DNA of 64,000 nt from Zonotrichia leucophrys gambelii (Eukaryota; Chordata; Aves; Passeriformes; Passerellidae). Shown in pieces: positions 49,401-60,511 of this stretch. The notes under the pieces are model-generated. The model was not told the DNA's origin. It saw only the letters and a program-made list of their open reading frames with translations, and made no database searches. The stretch lies in assembly GCF_028769735.1 (NCBI RefSeq), contig NC_088173.1:7771038-7835037 (forward strand). The letters run 5' to 3'. Position numbers and translations under genes: made by a program. The first letter of the stretch is position 1; each line of letters opens with the position of its first letter.

Positions 49401-52400
49401 AGTGTTCCAAATGACTGGATATGAGGACAGAATGTTGAGTAAACTGAAAGAAATAATGTTTCTGCTAAGAATGGCTGTTGACTAAAAGATCGCTTTTAAA
49501 AAATGTTGATTAATTAATTACTTGCTTCTCTTTCTTTTTTCTAAGTATGTATAGAAAATACGATTCAACTAGAATAAAAGCAGAGGAAGAAGAAGTCTTT
49601 TCAAGTAAGAGATGCTTAGAATGGTTCTATGAATATGCAGGTAAGTGTGAAATGCAAATTTCCTGCCAGTAACAATTAAATTTATATTGGAATATGAAAA
49701 TTGTGTTAACTGAGCTTTCAAAAGACAGAATATAGAATATGTTTTGTAAAAGTCTTAGAGAAACTTCCCTTTATCCTGTGGGATGTGAGGTTGAAGAGTT
49801 CAAGGTTCAGTTTTGTCTTTGTCTATATCCTATGAAAAGAATACAGAAGGTGTGTAATTTGAAATATTTTGGAACATGTATACATTACTATTCAAATCTA
49901 CAGTTAAAGCTGTACTTCTGTTGAAAATGTTGTTACCTCTCTGTCATCTGCCATGTTAGTGCTGTACAGTACAGAATTAGCCTCAGAAGTGGTGTGTCTT
50001 TAATGAAAAAACCCAAAGGGTGAGGGAGGTAGTAATGCTAGTTTTGTTCCTGCTGAATCTGGTGCTTAGGGTTTCAAGCAAAGAAGTGAATGAATTCAAA
50101 TACCCTGGACTAGTTTTATCAAATAGTTTTGCATCACAAGGTGTAGGGAAGGTAGCCTGTATTATTTATTCTTGCCCTTGTGTATGAGAACTTTCTTCAG
50201 GCATTACTTCTAGGAATGTTAATTATGGTCTGTGGTCACAGATGATGCTTTATTAGTGAAGTTGGTTGCTGTATTTGTTTTCCTGCAAATGTTTTCTGAA
50301 AGGAAGAATTTGACATATGGGGAAAAATGATCTCATGACTGTAAAGACCAAAAAGAAATTAAATAGATATGTTGTGTCATCTTGCAGTTTTCTGGTGATG
50401 TCTTTAATAACATGTCTAACTTGTTCTGTTTTGTCTGCTTTTTGAACATAATGAAGAGTGACTTAATTTGATGGAATAAAACATTTTTTTCTCCTAATAA
50501 AATTATATAAATGAAATTAAATACTTTGAGATCTCACTTGTCTGTGGCAGTCTGTGAGAGGAGATTCAGACAAATTCAAGCCAAATCTAACCTGTTAGAT
50601 TGTCTGCCTTTCTGACCAGCTTGATTTATTTTTTTACTCTAGCAACAGGCATGACTCATTTTTGTCAAGACTTTCATGGAAAGAAAGGATGAAAGGAAGG
50701 CTGTTTGTGAAAGAACTTTGGGGTTTCCACTGGATGCACACACCAAGATAAAACACAGAAAAGTGGAGAGTACGATTCTGTTTACAGTATTGAGTAACAT
50801 TCTAAAAATTGAATTTTCAAGGAATAATCTCTGTGTTCTTGCTTCTTAAGTCTTCTTTATGTAAGCAGACAGTTGACACTGCATTTGGGTTTTTTTCCCT
50901 CCCTTGGTGTGTTTTTGCATAACAGAATGGGTCTTTTTAAAGGCTGTTGTGTACTCTCTGAGAGCTGAGAGGCTGTTATGAGAAGATGGGAAAAGACATA
51001 ATTGAACCTTGTTATTTCTAGAATAGATCACCTAATAATAAAATACAGATTGATCTTCCCTTTATGAATCCTGTTTTTCTTGCACACGTGCTCTTTATAT
51101 TGGAGGAAAGTAGGCATTTCAGCATGTATTTTTTTTTCAAATGAGCCCTTTTAAATATGAGTCAAATAATTCTAACAAAATAGTTCAAATACTTAAAGTG
51201 TAGAATTGCACAGTACAATTCTTAATGTCTGTTTAATTTTTTCAGAGTATTATAGAAGTTGTAAATATCTTGATTTAAGACTATGTTTTATTAGTGGTGC
51301 ATTTTAATAGCAATTGTGTTTTGAATCTTCTTTTTTTTTCCTTTTAAGTAGGCAAAGAAATAACTGTAATTCATTATTTCCTTCCTGTTGCACTTACTGT
51401 TAGACAGATGATGTGTGACCATGGTGTAGCAATATGATGAATAAGCAGAATAACATTGTGTAAAGATAATATATGAGACAGTGTGGAATGAGGTTCTGGG
51501 AATGATAATGCCTTGTATCCTGTATAGCTGTACATCATGTTTGTATGTGATTTGAGCTTATGATAAAGTAGAGATTCCAGCCAGGGCATGAGTTTCACTA
51601 GCCATCGTCCTCTCATTTATTTTGGTAATATTATCTGGGTGTTCTGTTAGTCTTAAGTGCATTATGGAAAAAATTTTACTAATTTACACTTCCAAGATTA
51701 TCTCAGTAAACGAGTTGAAAGATTGGCAGGGATGAAAAGTTGTTTTACGGTTTCTCTGTTTTCAAAGGTGAGATAAATCTTTAAGTGTATCCAAGTCTGA
51801 TAGTAAGTGTGGAAATATTTATTTAATGCCAAAACAAACAAACTGTATGAAAGTTAGGTTGCACTATGTGATTGCACTTCTTTTGTGCTGTAAAGAACAG
51901 GCCATTTTAATTTTTAGAGATAAGTAAAATATGTTTTGTTTGCAGGCACGGATGACATTGTAGGGCCAGAAGGTATGGAGAAATTTTGTGAAGACATTGG
52001 AGTTGAACCAGAAAATGTAAGTTCAGAATCCATTTTAAAATTGCCTCATCTGCTGTAGTGTACATGAGCTAGTCATACAGTTTTTGTTTTTTCACCAAGA
52101 TTTAAAAAAATCTTGAGAGTTTAAAAAAATTCAAGAAATATAAGCCAGGGAGGTTTTGAAACACATTTGGGAACAACTTGCCATTATGTTCAACTCCAGA
52201 CTGTCAACCTGTAAAACCTCAATTTGTCTTCACTGCCACCCCTTCTTTCACTGTAAGACCACCAACCTTCAGGCTCTCCAGAAAAAGAGAGATCTTAAAA
52301 AAAAAAAATGCTGATGATTGCCTTCTCTGAAACAAAGAGATAACATCAAGATTTAATATATCAGCTAACAAACAAGTAGTGTTTCCTTTGGGTTTTCTAG

Positions 52401-55400
52401 GACAGAAAGAGATCTCAAATATTATGGGCAGTGGTGGCACTACCATTACACTGTTTCAAAAAAACAAATAAGGAATATAAATACATTTACAGGTACTTAT
52501 TCTGTATGGGAGGTGTGTATAGTTATATATATATAAAAATAAATAAAATCTAAAATAATAATTGAGCATTTTACAGGCTTTTTCCTAGTGCCTAATTTTT
52601 GTTCTTTAAATGCATTTTGCAAGTCCTGTCTTTCGCAGAATTCATGGAGCTTCATATAAGTAAATGAGAATTGTGGCTTTGAAAGATGTACTGGAAAATC
52701 AGATGTAATTTGCTAATTTCAGAGTTTAGCATAATAATAAATGTTGTGATTTATGCAGACATTTGGAGGTATGAGCGGATATTCTGATATCGCATTATAA
52801 GCTGTATAGGGTTGCCCTAACCATAGCTAGTTAATGGCTGAGTTGCAAATTTAAATAACTTGATTATTTTTTTCTCCAGGTTGGTAGGATCAGTTATCCT
52901 GCAAGTTTTTCTTTCACATTTGTCAAAAGTGGTTTCTGAAGTTGATAAATTAAATAATAATAATCTTATGGTATTGCGTTATCTAAATTCTTTTTTGCTT
53001 TGGTCTTCTGTGTGAGATGTGAAAAAGACTGTTTTCTTTTGGGCAAAACTGAGGTATTATGTATCAGCCTGTGTTTTGATGTGTATTACTGTTAGTTCAT
53101 CTGGATTTACTTATCTGCTTGAATTGTGGGATCATTATTAGCTTTCAAATAATTGGTTCCATGGATTGCAGATGATGCTCATTGAGATGAAGGTTTAACA
53201 AATGTCAGGTATAGCTTATCAAACTGATACTGAAATTTTGTAGTTAATTTAGGAAATCTTTTCTGCAGCTTTCACACCAACTCATCTTCTCCCCATTGTA
53301 TTGCTTATGAGATGACTGATAACTTGGGTAGATGTTCACTCCATGTATTTGTACTATTCCCTTCTCTTCATTTGGATTGTGTACAGGTTTGTCACTTACA
53401 GGGTTTTTTAAACTTATAAAATAGTGTTGCAAAGTTCTGAAGTTTCCACTTATACAGATAAAAGCATTGGTATCGTACTAAACAGTAGTTATTTATAGAA
53501 CACACGGATCTTTTTGTTAAATTCTCAGTCTCCATTTTTTTCTCTTTAAAACAGGTAGTTATGCTTGTGCTAGCATGGAAGTTGGATGCACAAAATATGG
53601 GCTATTTCACATTACAAGAATGGTTAAAAGGAATGACATCACTACAGTAAGTGCCTTGAAAATTCTCTATAGTTATTTGTCTATAGTTACTATATTTGTT
53701 ATAGTAAACACAGCTTTTCAGAAAAAACACACTTTAGTGTTTTCACTCAACACCTAAAGCAAAGAACTCTGCCATGGAGTAGAAGTCACAAATTTTTGGC
53801 CTGATTTATGATAATATGCTCACTTAGAGACAACTTGAAACCTGATGTAGCACATTTAAATATATTTGGGTTAAAAGATCTGCAGTCTCAATAAAAGAGA
53901 AATGTGATGAAGTTTGACACTCTTTCTGTCCCCAAGGACACCAGCAATCTTTGTTGCTGGATTGCATGTATCTTTTAGATATTGGTATGATGTTAGAGTG
54001 ATTTAAAACACTAAGTAATACAAACCCTTTCTGTAACTCTGCATTGCTCTAAAAGTTGCTTTCTCCAGTTAAGAGCTTAATTTTATGGCAAAATTAAGAT
54101 AAATAAAGTTGAATAATCCTGTTTCACAAAGAGTTGGAGAAAGAATGAACTGTTTTGACTTACCTTCCAGAAGAGAATTACTAAAAGTATGTAGGAAGTT
54201 TTATAGTTCCAGCAAGACTTTAAAAGTATTTTTCACTGCTTTGATTTGATGCTTGTTTGCCATGCATGGACAAGCTCTTATCTTTATCTGTTGGAGAGTG
54301 CATTTTTTACAAAGCCAGTCAGTTCCAGTGTAAGACTTTGCTACTTCATCTAAATTTGTTTTACACTACAGGTTTAATAAGGCATTTTATGCAGACATAC
54401 TCAAACATTTGTGTCTGTACAGAGTGATGTGTTTTGAACAGGTTAATGGGCATACTTGTTAGAGATTCTGTCCTAGAACATCAGACATCTCAGTAAGAAT
54501 GAAGACTCTAAACTCACTTGGTGCTTGTTTTGTAGGTGTGATACTACAGAAAAATTGAGAAATTCTCTGGATTACTTGAGATCTTTATTAAATGAGCCTA
54601 CCAATTTTAAACTTATTTATAGATATGCCTTTGACTTTGCACGGGTAAGTACTGTGCATTTGAAATTACAAGCTTTACTGTCATAAATAATAATTGAAAG
54701 ACTGTGTACTTCTAAGTTTGTTTCTTTGAAGGAACCACTCAAGATGGCTTTGAACAAATGGAGCAATTTGTGTTCTGAAACAGTATATGCAAGATGTCAA
54801 AACTGGAAAAGAAAAGTATATAGAATGTGTGATGCTTAGTGGTTTAGTGGCATGTGTTAATTACATCTCTGCCTCAAGCTATTTTATGACTTCAGGGAAA
54901 TGTTTTAGGCCCTGTTCTGTTATATATTGGAGCTTTATCACTCAGTTCCCCTGACACTGTAATTTACTGTGGTTTTTCTTACTCTGAATTTTGTGAGCAT
55001 AAACATATATAAAATAGGAAGACACTTCACACATTTCTATAGCTGGTAAAAATGGATAACATGCTAAAAGCTGGATATGATATAAATACTGATTCAGAAG
55101 ATTGTTGGAATGGCTTTAATGATGTTTTCAGTATTCATTAAAAAATATCCTGATATTAGTATATTAGTCTTCCTGCTATAAAACATGCTTTGATGAAATT
55201 TTACCTGTAATGGAACTGATATGCATAAGACTTTTCATACTTGGAAGGAGTAATAAGAGAACTTTATTTTCTGAAATAACATTTTGAAATAGAATTTGGA
55301 CATCCGTTTTACTAATGTGATAGAGTGTACAGAAGATTTAACATAAAGAGGTGAAACTGAACCTCAGATTTCAGTGCAAGAAAACTAAAAATACTAAGAA

Positions 55401-58400
55401 AACTTGCACCAAAAAAAAAAAGTAGCATGACAAAATCAGAAAAATAAGAAGAAATTGAACTGATAGCAGTTCTGATAGTCTCCTATTAGCAACTCAGATT
55501 TTTGGTACCTCAGTGATTTCTGCATCTCAGCATTTGGATTTATGGTTGTTCACTTTTAAACAAGGAAACTTGCAATTGAGTAGAAAAAAATGCATGGGAT
55601 TAGTTAGTATGTGAGGAAAAGAAAAGCTACATCAACCTCTTAATTCTGCCGTTGCTGTATGAAGCTTTATTCTGCTACTTTTTGCTGAATGTAAAATGCA
55701 AAGGCATTGCCTAAGAAGTTCAAGATACTGATGAAATATTTGGGATAGAGAGCAAACCTGTGCCAGCTGATGGCCTGTCAGAAGTGCAGATACTTAAAAG
55801 GTGGATAGTGTGTGTGTTCTTTTCAAGAGGTACCAAACTGCTGTGACAAACAATGGTCTCAGAAATTTAAACATTTAGACACGGGTGCTGTGACAAAAAG
55901 CCCATGCAGATTATAGAATTGAAGTCAACAACATATAAACTGGGGAATATTTGGCTAATATGATTATTGAACTTTCCAGACTACAGACTTGGGGAAAGTC
56001 TATAGGAGAATGGCATCCAGTAAGAATAGAAAAGAACAAAGGCAGGTATATTTATAGGTGGCAGATTAAATTGGGCATAAATTTTTTCAGGGTCACTGAA
56101 GTGATTGATAGAAAAAAGCTGATTGTATAATTTCTGTCCTAAGGATAATTCTTTCAAGGGAGTACTCTATGGCAAAAAGCCACTTGTCTAAACTTCCTAA
56201 GTTATTAGAGGAAAGGTTTTTAAAGAGTCTGTTGATTTGGCATTTGAAGTTAGTTTGTGAATAAAGATGTGTCATCAAGGTTTCATGTGGCATGTGTGAT
56301 TTAAGTCAGCATAGATTTGGGGAAATAATTTATAACACCATATGTTGATATTAAGCACAAATAACATTCCTCAATCCATGTTTGCCCTTGTTATTGCCAA
56401 GTTTTGGAACATACAGATGCATCTATTGCATGGCTTAAATTGATCTTTAATGTGAAATATTAGGGGAAAAAAATCTCTGGAAGAGTGTCTATCATTAGTG
56501 TAAAACAAATACTCAGATAAAATAAAGTTTTTAAATAAATTCCTTTAACTGTATCCAAGGAATGTGTTTAGAATGTAAACTAAGAATGCAATTGCATCAT
56601 CTGTCATGGCAAATGTGCCATTAGGCAGTTGGAGGTGGGTAGAAAGGGCTTATCTGAACAATTTGTTCTGATCAGTTGTCTGAGAGAGAGAACGTAGAAA
56701 TGTAACAATATAAGGCATGAAAAACCAGTGTGGCCAAAGTAAAGGCAATAGAGCCCGATTTCATTAATACTTGAGCGTGTGGGTAGAATTCAGAGTATGA
56801 ACAGTAGGTAAAATAAAATGTATTCTGACAGCAGTATTGTTTCTGCTTTAAAGGTGTTTGTGACAGAAGTGTAGATGGGCTTTGGAAAGAGGATTAGGTT
56901 TTAGAACTTTTTGAGGTTGGAAATAAATGAAAGATTTATATCATACTAGTACAAAAATGCCTTTGCAGGTTTCTTTTTCTTCTTTATTGCTAATTGAAAA
57001 GCGTTGTTCATCATGGAATTTACTTTTTTTTCCCCTAAATCCCTCTTGGATGTAGTGCCCAGAATGCAAAACAGTTTCTCATGTTTTTAGAATTGCTGGT
57101 CTCCCCACTTTACTTTCAAAACAAATCTGCATTAAATTCTGTCTATACAATTTTAGAACTGAGGAGCATTTAGTATGAAATGAACATAACCTTGTAACTA
57201 GGGCATTCAGTTGTTGACTGAGAACTGGGATCTTGCTCTGCCAGTTCCTTCCTGTGTGATAGAACAATTCAGTTATGATTTGAGCTTGCTTTTTTTAAAT
57301 AAAGATGCATGTTCTGTAATACATACCTGTGCATTTTTGCAGGTGAAATGTAGGGCACAATTCCCCTTGTGGTGGGCAGCTAGCTGTCTTGCCATGATCT
57401 GTTAGACAGTCCCTACATCCAGATATCCCTGTGTGGGATATGTCCTGGTGGACAACAAGCTGTCCATGAGTCAGGAGCGTGTTCTGGTGGCCAGGAAAGC
57501 CAGTGGTTTTCTGGGAGGACAGTGCCAGCAGGCTGAGGGAGGTGATCCTGCCCCTCTATTCAGCCCTGGTGAGGCCACACCAGGAGTGCTGTGCCCAGCT
57601 CTGGGCTCCTCAGGGCAGGAGAGACATGGAGCGCCTGGAGCAGGTCCAGTGGAGGGCGATGAGGTTGGTTAAAGGATAGGAACTTAGCAGTGTCTATCAG
57701 TATCTGCAGGGAGGGTGTCTGAGAATGGATCCAGGCTTTTTTCAGTGCTGCCAAGCAATAGGACAAGAGGCTGTGGGCAGAAAGTGATGCACAGGAAGTT
57801 CATCTGAATATGGGGGAGAACTTTTGCTGTGCAGGTGACCACACACTGAAACAGACTGCCCAGAGAGGCTGTGGAGTCTCCCTCTCAGGAGATAGTCAAG
57901 AACCACTTGGGTGCAGTTCTGTGCTGTGTGCTCTAGGGTGACCCTGCTTGAGCAGGGGAGCTGGACCTGACGAGCCACTGTGGTCTCTTACCCATTCCAT
58001 GATTCTGTGATGCCTCTTAATTTAGCCTTTGCACTCTGCTGTCATGAGTAGATGCACAGAACAAGTCTATGTTAGCTAATACAGAAATATATTTTTTGTG
58101 ATTTCATTAACTTGTGAATTTGTAGCTCAGTGTTAAAACCAAGGCATAGAAGTGTGGGGGGTTGTGTCTCATCTCTCAGCAAAAGTGGTTTAATTTTATG
58201 ATAACAAATGTAGATGAATAAACTCCTTAAAAAAATGGAATCGTACACATACATGTTACTTTGAGATGTGCAGAAGTTATGTAAATATTTACCACTGATT
58301 AACAAACTTGCTGGGTACATATGTTGCTGCTCTTACTTAGCAGAAACTGAAAAAAAAAACCAACCCTTAAGCTTAAATATGTTGTTGTTACATTGAACTA

Positions 58401-59785
58401 AAACTGGACAGTCCAGAGGGGAGTCTCAATGTGCTAGTGTACTATGTTCTGTCTGCTCATTTGATAATTTAATCTGAATTCCATGTAATCAGTTAGAATA
58501 ACAGAACAAAGATCCTCCCTTGGCTCACTCTCGGGTAGGGAAGGAGGTGTCAATTAGCACTGAGTGTCTACTGACAGCTCACGTAGTTGTAATGATAGGC
58601 TGGGAAGTGGGACAGCACTGCTATTCTGAGAGGTGTGGCTGTGCAGGGGTAAGTGCCAGCCTGGCTGGGGATGTGGTGGCCATTGCTGGCTAGGGAGGTC
58701 TGCAGTCAGAAATAACCTCATGCCTCATCTGCCATAACAGTGATGTTTTTATTGGGTACATCTATAAAAAGCAACATCTCCATATAATAAACCATTACCT
58801 ATAAGGAAGGAAATTTTAAAGGCAAGTTATATATTATTAAAAAAACACTGTTAGATACTGTTGTGTATTATTTATTTGGTAATTTATTTTGTCCATGGGT
58901 GAGCTGTGAGGGAAGTGAAAAATCTGGAATTCATGCTCTGTTTTCCTTTTTGACGTTTCCGTGCAGGAAAAGGACCAGCGCAGCCTAGATATCAATACTG
59001 CCAAGTGTATGTTGGGCCTTCTTTTAGGAAAAGCATGGTCCCTTTTTCCAGTGTTTCATCAGTTTCTAGAGGTATGGAATTGGAAACAGAATTGTGGGGG
59101 CTTTTAATCTGTCTTTGATACTTTTAACTTGAGGTAGAATGGACAGCTAAGAATGCTGTGTTCTGATTTAGGAAATTGTAACCACCAAAGAAGCACATAC
59201 AGCTGGTTATCTTTCCTTTCTTTCTTTTTCCTAAAATCCTATGCTGTTAAGATTTGTGTAATGCAGAACAAACTATAGAATGTTATTTATTTGCTTTTGA
59301 ACTTTATTGCAGTATGTTTGCCCTCAAAAAGATGACTTAATCAGAAGCATGATTTAACACTAGTTTCAATACTTGCTGGTTTAATCCTTTTTATTTTTGA
59401 TGGCATACAAATTAAAACAAAAAGGCACCAAAAAATTGAAATTTTCTGTACGAAAATCTTGAGTTTGAGACAGTTGAAAATACATTTCAGTAATTTCTGT
59501 TTCTTGCCTCAAGCAGCAATCAAAATACAAAGTTATCAATAAGGACCAATGGTGTAACGTTCTTGAATTCAGCAGAACAATTAACCTTGACCTCAGTAAC
59601 TATGATGAAGATGGAGCCTGTAAGTACTACCATTTGTTGATTTTCTAAAATAATTTATTTCTCTGAGCTTAATCAATCGTTGTTCTTTTACAAAATTTTG
59701 TAAAATACAGTTCTTTGATCTCTCCACAGGGCCAGTGTTGTTGGATGAGTTTGTGGAGTGGTATAAAGGAAAACAGATGACATAG
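22416..59785 (+). CDS. DCUN1D4: DCUN1D4, complete 11-exon coding sequence (293 aa)
   Basis: Coding segments: 22416-22440, 31877-31947, 32892-32931, 40100-40214, 49546-49640, 51946-52016, 53555-53646, 54536-54644, 58967-59071, 59517-59619, 59730-59785 (stop TAG). They total 882 nt and stay in frame throughout. The product is a DCN1-like scaffold co-E3 that promotes NEDD8 transfer from UBE2M/UBE2F to cullins. Residues 1-60 are the family-specific N terminus ([20 protein letters not shown] at its start). Residues 62-82 carry basic clusters (PPRKKRRP and AKKSRH), the nuclear-localisation type signal of DCUN1D4. From about 100 to 290 is the potentiating-neddylation (PONY/DCUN1) domain: [72 protein letters not shown] and [20 protein letters not shown]. 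The last two include the acidic patch that contacts cullins. The human protein is 292 aa; one extra Glu in the EEEE run accounts for the difference. Confidence 0.98.
22459..22476. repeat. DCUN1D4: (GGGCCC)3 hexamer repeat at the start of intron 1
   Basis: Three perfect GGGCCC units, extended by partial units on both sides, lie 19 bases after the exon 1 donor. Self-complementary GC-rich sequence of this kind can form hairpins in the nascent RNA. Confidence 0.85.
22971..23065. promoter_or_regulatory. Pair of opposed ZNF143/THAP11-type motifs
   Basis: On the plus strand, 23044-23058 reads ACTACAACTCCCAGC, the core of the ZNF143/THAP11 (SBS) site. At 22971-22992 the minus strand reads ACTTCGCCTCCCACCATGC and then GCC, a close match to the longer form of the same motif. 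The two sites face opposite directions about 50 bases apart, inside the CpG island and 0.5 kb downstream of the DCUN1D4 start codon. They could drive a second start site or a divergent transcript. Binding is inferred. Confidence 0.6.
28335..28817 (-). mobile_element. CR1 LINE 3' fragment, antisense
   Basis: It follows the complement of avian CR1 continuously: agaatggctggaactggaag, then cctgccatgggcaccag, then gaccaggttgctcagagccc, then caccctcacagtaaagaatt, then tccttgtcctgtcacg, then agtccctctccagctttctt, then gaccccagagctggatgcag. The element is 5'-truncated near 28817. It is the 3' end of CR1 ORF2 plus 3' UTR, broken by substitutions and small deletions. Less diverged than the copy at 11100. 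Confidence 0.92.
31877..31947 (+). CDS. DCUN1D4: DCUN1D4 coding exon 2 (71 nt)
   Basis: The acceptor follows a long T/C tract (ttttcctcccctctag) and the donor is CTG|gtaatg. With the base from exon 1 it reads [20 protein letters not shown] and then LNRL. Confidence 0.97.
31948..32891 (+). other. DCUN1D4: DCUN1D4 intron 2
   Basis: AT-rich, with no recognised feature. Confidence 0.85.
32892..32931 (+). CDS. DCUN1D4: DCUN1D4 coding exon 3 (40 nt)
   Basis: The acceptor is tttcttgcag and the donor is G|gtattt. It encodes [13 protein letters not shown] plus the first base of a Gly codon. It ends in phase 1, which matters for the candidate microexon downstream. Confidence 0.97.
32932..40099 (+). 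other. DCUN1D4: DCUN1D4 intron 3 (7.2 kb) containing the candidate microexon
   Basis: AT-rich. Apart from the candidate 30-nt microexon (38781-38810) and a small tandem duplication (units of about 21 bp containing ataatactagagaaatatg, 38638-38679), no gene or repeat family is recognised. Confidence 0.8.
38781..38810 (+). CDS. DCUN1D4: Candidate DCUN1D4 30-nt microexon (alternative)
   Basis: Within intron 3, tgtttctcctataacag is followed by exactly 30 nt and then by G|gtaagc, both excellent splice sites. Length is a multiple of three and the phase fits: joined between exons 3 and 4 it adds ten residues ([10 protein letters not shown]) with no stop and leaves both flanks unchanged. The insertion falls just before [10 protein letters not shown], upstream of the nuclear-localisation cluster, and adds a basic patch. 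The standard human protein lacks it. Use in transcripts is inferred from sequence only. Confidence 0.5.
   Translation, partial: ERAFQRFEE
40100..40214 (+). CDS. DCUN1D4: DCUN1D4 coding exon 4 (115 nt), basic cluster
   Basis: The acceptor is ccctctgtag and the donor is GG|gtatgt. It encodes (G)[15 protein letters not shown], then [20 protein letters not shown] and HD plus two bases. It carries the basic nuclear-localisation signal. The internal Met of KVMPPRKK could serve as a start in transcripts using other 5' exons. Confidence 0.97.
40215..49545 (+). other. DCUN1D4: DCUN1D4 intron 4 (9.3 kb)
   Basis: AT-rich, with A runs at 45550-45562 and 45639-45656 and a C/T homopolymer junction at about 46090-46108. 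Slightly GC-richer patches (for example 44880-45070 and 45900-46090) are not identifiable. No coding sequence recognised. Confidence 0.8.
45639..45656. repeat. (A)18 homopolymer
   Basis: Eighteen consecutive A. It lies about 75 bases after a 13-A run. No transcript-derived sequence or target-site duplication is visible beside it, so I do not call a retrocopy. Confidence 0.9.
49546..49640 (+). CDS. DCUN1D4: DCUN1D4 coding exon 5 (95 nt)
   Basis: The acceptor is tttttctaag (AAG type) and the donor is G|gtaagt. It encodes (G)[16 protein letters not shown], then [15 protein letters not shown]. The EEEEVF stretch is one residue longer than human EEEAF. The PONY domain begins here. Confidence 0.97.
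49641..51945 (+). other. DCUN1D4: DCUN1D4 intron 5
   Basis: AT-rich, with no recognised feature. Confidence 0.85.
51946..52016 (+). CDS. DCUN1D4: DCUN1D4 coding exon 6 (71 nt)
   Basis: The acceptor is ttgtttgcag and the donor is AAT|gtaagt. It encodes (G)[16 protein letters not shown], then IGVEPEN, part of the EF-hand-like first half of the PONY domain. Confidence 0.97.
52017..53554 (+). other. DCUN1D4: DCUN1D4 intron 6
   Basis: AT-rich, with a short (TA)n / A-rich run near 52524-52549. Nothing else recognised. Confidence 0.85.
53555..53646 (+). CDS. DCUN1D4: DCUN1D4 coding exon 7 (92 nt)
   Basis: The acceptor is tttaaaacag and the donor is CA|gtaagt. It encodes [20 protein letters not shown], then [10 protein letters not shown] plus two bases. 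It is among the most conserved parts of the family. Confidence 0.97.
53647..54535 (+). other. DCUN1D4: DCUN1D4 intron 7
   Basis: AT-rich, with no recognised feature. Confidence 0.85.
54536..54644 (+). CDS. DCUN1D4: DCUN1D4 coding exon 8 (109 nt)
   Basis: The acceptor is tgttttgtag and the donor is CGG|gtaagt. It encodes (Q)[18 protein letters not shown], then [18 protein letters not shown], ending in phase 0. SLLNEP replaces human SFLNDS. Confidence 0.97.
54645..58966 (+). other. DCUN1D4: DCUN1D4 intron 8 (4.3 kb) with a CR1 fragment
   Basis: AT-rich apart from the CR1 copy at 57424-58013. A GC-richer patch at about 58540-58710 is unidentified. Confidence 0.85.
57424..58013 (+). mobile_element. 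CR1 LINE 3' fragment, sense orientation
   Basis: It contains, in CR1 order: ctggtggacaacaagctgtc, then gagggaggtgatcctgcccc, then cagccctggtgaggccacac, then gagacatggagcgcctgga, then gacaagaggctgtggg, then tgcccagagaggctgtggag, then gtgaccctgcttgagcaggg, ending attccatgattctgtga. It covers the end of ORF2 (reverse-transcriptase C-terminal region) and the 3' UTR. Compared with a full CR1 it lacks a segment around 57670-57695. 5'-truncated and non-functional. Two open frames here (57433-57672 and 57479-57679) are remnants of ORF2 and are not host genes. Confidence 0.93.
58967..59071 (+). CDS. DCUN1D4: DCUN1D4 coding exon 9 (105 nt)
   Basis: The acceptor is ttccgtgcag and the donor is GAG|gtatgg. 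It encodes [20 protein letters not shown], then [15 protein letters not shown], in phase 0 at both ends. KAWSLFP replaces human KIWPLFP. Confidence 0.97.
59072..59516 (+). other. DCUN1D4: DCUN1D4 intron 9
   Basis: A short AT-rich intron ending in the tandem NAGNAG acceptor at 59511-59516. Nothing else recognised. Confidence 0.9.
59517..59619 (+). CDS. DCUN1D4: DCUN1D4 coding exon 10 (103 nt), tandem acceptor
   Basis: It encodes [20 protein letters not shown], then [14 protein letters not shown] plus one base, with donor T|gtaagt. The acceptor is a NAGNAG pair (aagcag, 59511-59516). Using the second AG gives the residue count of human; using the first would add one Gln in frame. The [10 protein letters not shown] stretch contributes to the cullin-binding acidic patch. 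Confidence 0.96.
59730..59785 (+). CDS. DCUN1D4: DCUN1D4 terminal coding exon 11 (56 nt)
   Basis: The acceptor is tctctccacag. It completes Trp and encodes [17 protein letters not shown], with stop TAG at 59783-59785. Human ends YKDKQMS. Confidence 0.97.
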
Positions 59786-60505
59786 GAGTTTAACTATGCA
59801 CAGCCACTCAAGAGTCACTGTTACCACAGTTATGTCAACCATTAGCCATAAACTGCTATTTGTATCAAAGTGCATGCTGCTTTTCTTGCACTGCATCCCT
59901 TTGGCAAGGAACTTTTGATGTTTGCTATTTAACAAGCTAGCTATGCTTGCTGTTTAGCATTGTTCTCTTTAAAGGCTGCTTTGCATTTTGTATTTACACT
60001 ACAAATTGGTGAACTTGCCAGAGTCTTCACTGTGATTATGTGTATATTGCTGTCTAAATTTTGTATATGTGTATAAAAAAAGGCTTCACCTAGGAATTAT
60101 TTCTGCAGAAATGTATTGTAAAAATAATTTTGTGGCATATTTCTAATCATCACTTACATGTCTGTTGAAACTTTAGTTATTTTGGTTTTTTTTTGGTCTC
60201 AAATGTAGCATTTCAGTCTTTCTGGACATAGTTATGTGAAGAACTATTTACGGTTTCAATGTTACTATTTGAGATGCCAATTTCTGAGAAGAGAAGACAT
60301 GCTGTGATTTCCTTCACCAGAATTTGCCAAACCTGACTTAATGCTTTATAGGAATGAAATATTGGTGTCTTAAAAAATATATATACATATAAATATTTAA
60401 ACACTGTAATAGCTGTACATGCCACAGATGATTTCCATTTGAAGAAAAAAGTACTGACTTTTTAATGTTAAAACTGCAGTAGTTGTTACAGGTACAAAAG
60501 AACAA

Positions 60506-60511
60506 ATTAAA
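60506..60511 (+). terminator. DCUN1D4: Candidate proximal poly(A) signal ATTAAA
   Basis: A common variant hexamer about 720 bases past the stop, followed by T-rich sequence (ggttttagacttttgt) about 30 bases later. Confidence 0.35.

Noticed and set aside
57433..57679. Two plus-strand frames with polymerase-like remnants
   Set aside because: They are decayed pieces of CR1 ORF2 within a truncated LINE, annotated as mobile element only.
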